Of a DNA stretch of 64,000 nt, positions 63,511 through 64,000 are shown piece by piece. Both the position numbers and the translations under genes were made by a program. Source of the stretch: Thereva unica (Eukaryota > Arthropoda > Insecta > Diptera > Therevidae); assembly GCA_949987705.1 (NCBI GenBank), contig OX465282.1, forward strand, positions 39,396,039-39,460,038. The letters run 5' to 3'. Position 1 is the first letter of the stretch, and the number at the start of each line of letters is the position of its first letter. The notes beneath the pieces were generated by a model. The model saw nothing but the letters and a program-made list of their open reading frames with translations, was not told where the DNA came from and ran no database searches.

Positions 63511-64000
63511 TTTTAAATAAATAAAAAATAAAAAAAATAATATGTACCTACGTATAAATTTTGTTTCACTTGAATTACCCGCCCAAACCCAATTACCCGC
63601 CTTGGGTGGGCGATTTCAAGACTGGCAGACACCACTTAAACGCACTTTACTAGTACGGGCCAAGATTTGTGATGCTGGCTTGTAGAAGAGCACGTGGTGA
63701 TTAAGTTTAAAATCTAAATAAAAAAATGTTTATCGACTAGAATCTGCTCTCGTCGTAAAATAACAAGGTGAAAATCTATGGTAGTATTTTTTCCTAGCAT
63801 TCAACACTGTCGGTAACTCTTATGATTTTACTTTTATTACAAATTTTGGCACGATCATTATAATTGTTAAGCACATATGAGTAACACATATAGTTTTTTC
63901 ACATTTATAAAACTAACAAATTGAACAATTAATTATTTTAATTAAATTTAGGTTTTTTACATTGCGGATTTTCTTTTTCATCGATCGAAATTTCAAATTG
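63511..64000. other. No gene seen
   Basis: AT-rich sequence with a short ACCCGCC/GGGTGGGCG inverted pair near 63578-63612. Nothing else can be supported. Confidence 0.4.

Overview
The window looks like transposon-dense, AT-rich insect (or other arthropod) chromatin. The evidence is the set of element families, not any host gene: CR1/Jockey-type and RTE LINEs, BEL/Pao, Copia and Gypsy LTR elements, PIF/Harbinger, a FLYWCH-MULE, Helitrons and Helentrons, and MITEs. No intact single-copy host gene, functional RNA gene or CRISPR array was found. The species cannot be named from the sequence.

Layout. 1-5070: a LINE with two large intact ORFs (PHD-finger ORF1, endonuclease/RT ORF2), inserted into a minus-strand copy of a second LINE family (LINE B, 5071-6660). 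6660-12860: a BEL/Pao retrotransposon whose polyprotein is broken by one in-frame stop. 12922-25567: the most striking object, a tandem LTR retroelement (LTR-internal-LTR-internal-LTR) with three 1.6-kb LTRs, 4-bp target duplications and a tRNA-Lys primer site. It has no recognisable gag or pol. Each internal region carries a captured PAIP1-like gene (PAM2 motif plus MIF4G-like domain), further coding remnants, and a tRNA-Lys pseudogene with its CCA tail just before the downstream LTR. This element lies inside a Helentron whose helicase and endonuclease remnants follow at 25.6-27.9 kb.

28-30.7 kb: a fragment of a related LTR, then a Helitron-type helicase pseudogene split by a short minus-strand Helentron. 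30.7-35.1 kb: MITEs and Copia RT/RNase H pieces. 35.1-37.0 kb: a Gypsy 5' LTR, primer site and gag with two stop codons. 37.2-38.6 kb: two tandem arrays. 38.8-40.3 kb: a second copy of the short Helentron. 40.3-42.2 kb: PIF/Harbinger remnants. 42.2-43.7 kb: a non-autonomous Helitron carrying a 119-bp tandem array. 44.4-47.6 kb: a complete but disabled RTE element with 10-bp target duplications.

48.3-49.6 kb: a long palindrome with a TTAA-type MITE in one arm; the other arm keeps the empty site. 52.5-59.0 kb: a LINE B copy split by a 3.1-kb MULE with 9-bp target duplications. 59.0-59.6 kb: Copia gag start, primer site and 5' LTR. 59.6-61.0 kb: Gypsy integrase. 62.1-63.5 kb: a second array-bearing Helitron. 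The Copia pieces on the minus strand run in protein order from 59.6 kb down to 33.8 kb, which suggests one old Copia insertion blown apart by later insertions.

All readings come from eye inspection. Family names rest on motifs I recognise. Percent identities and clade placement were not computed.
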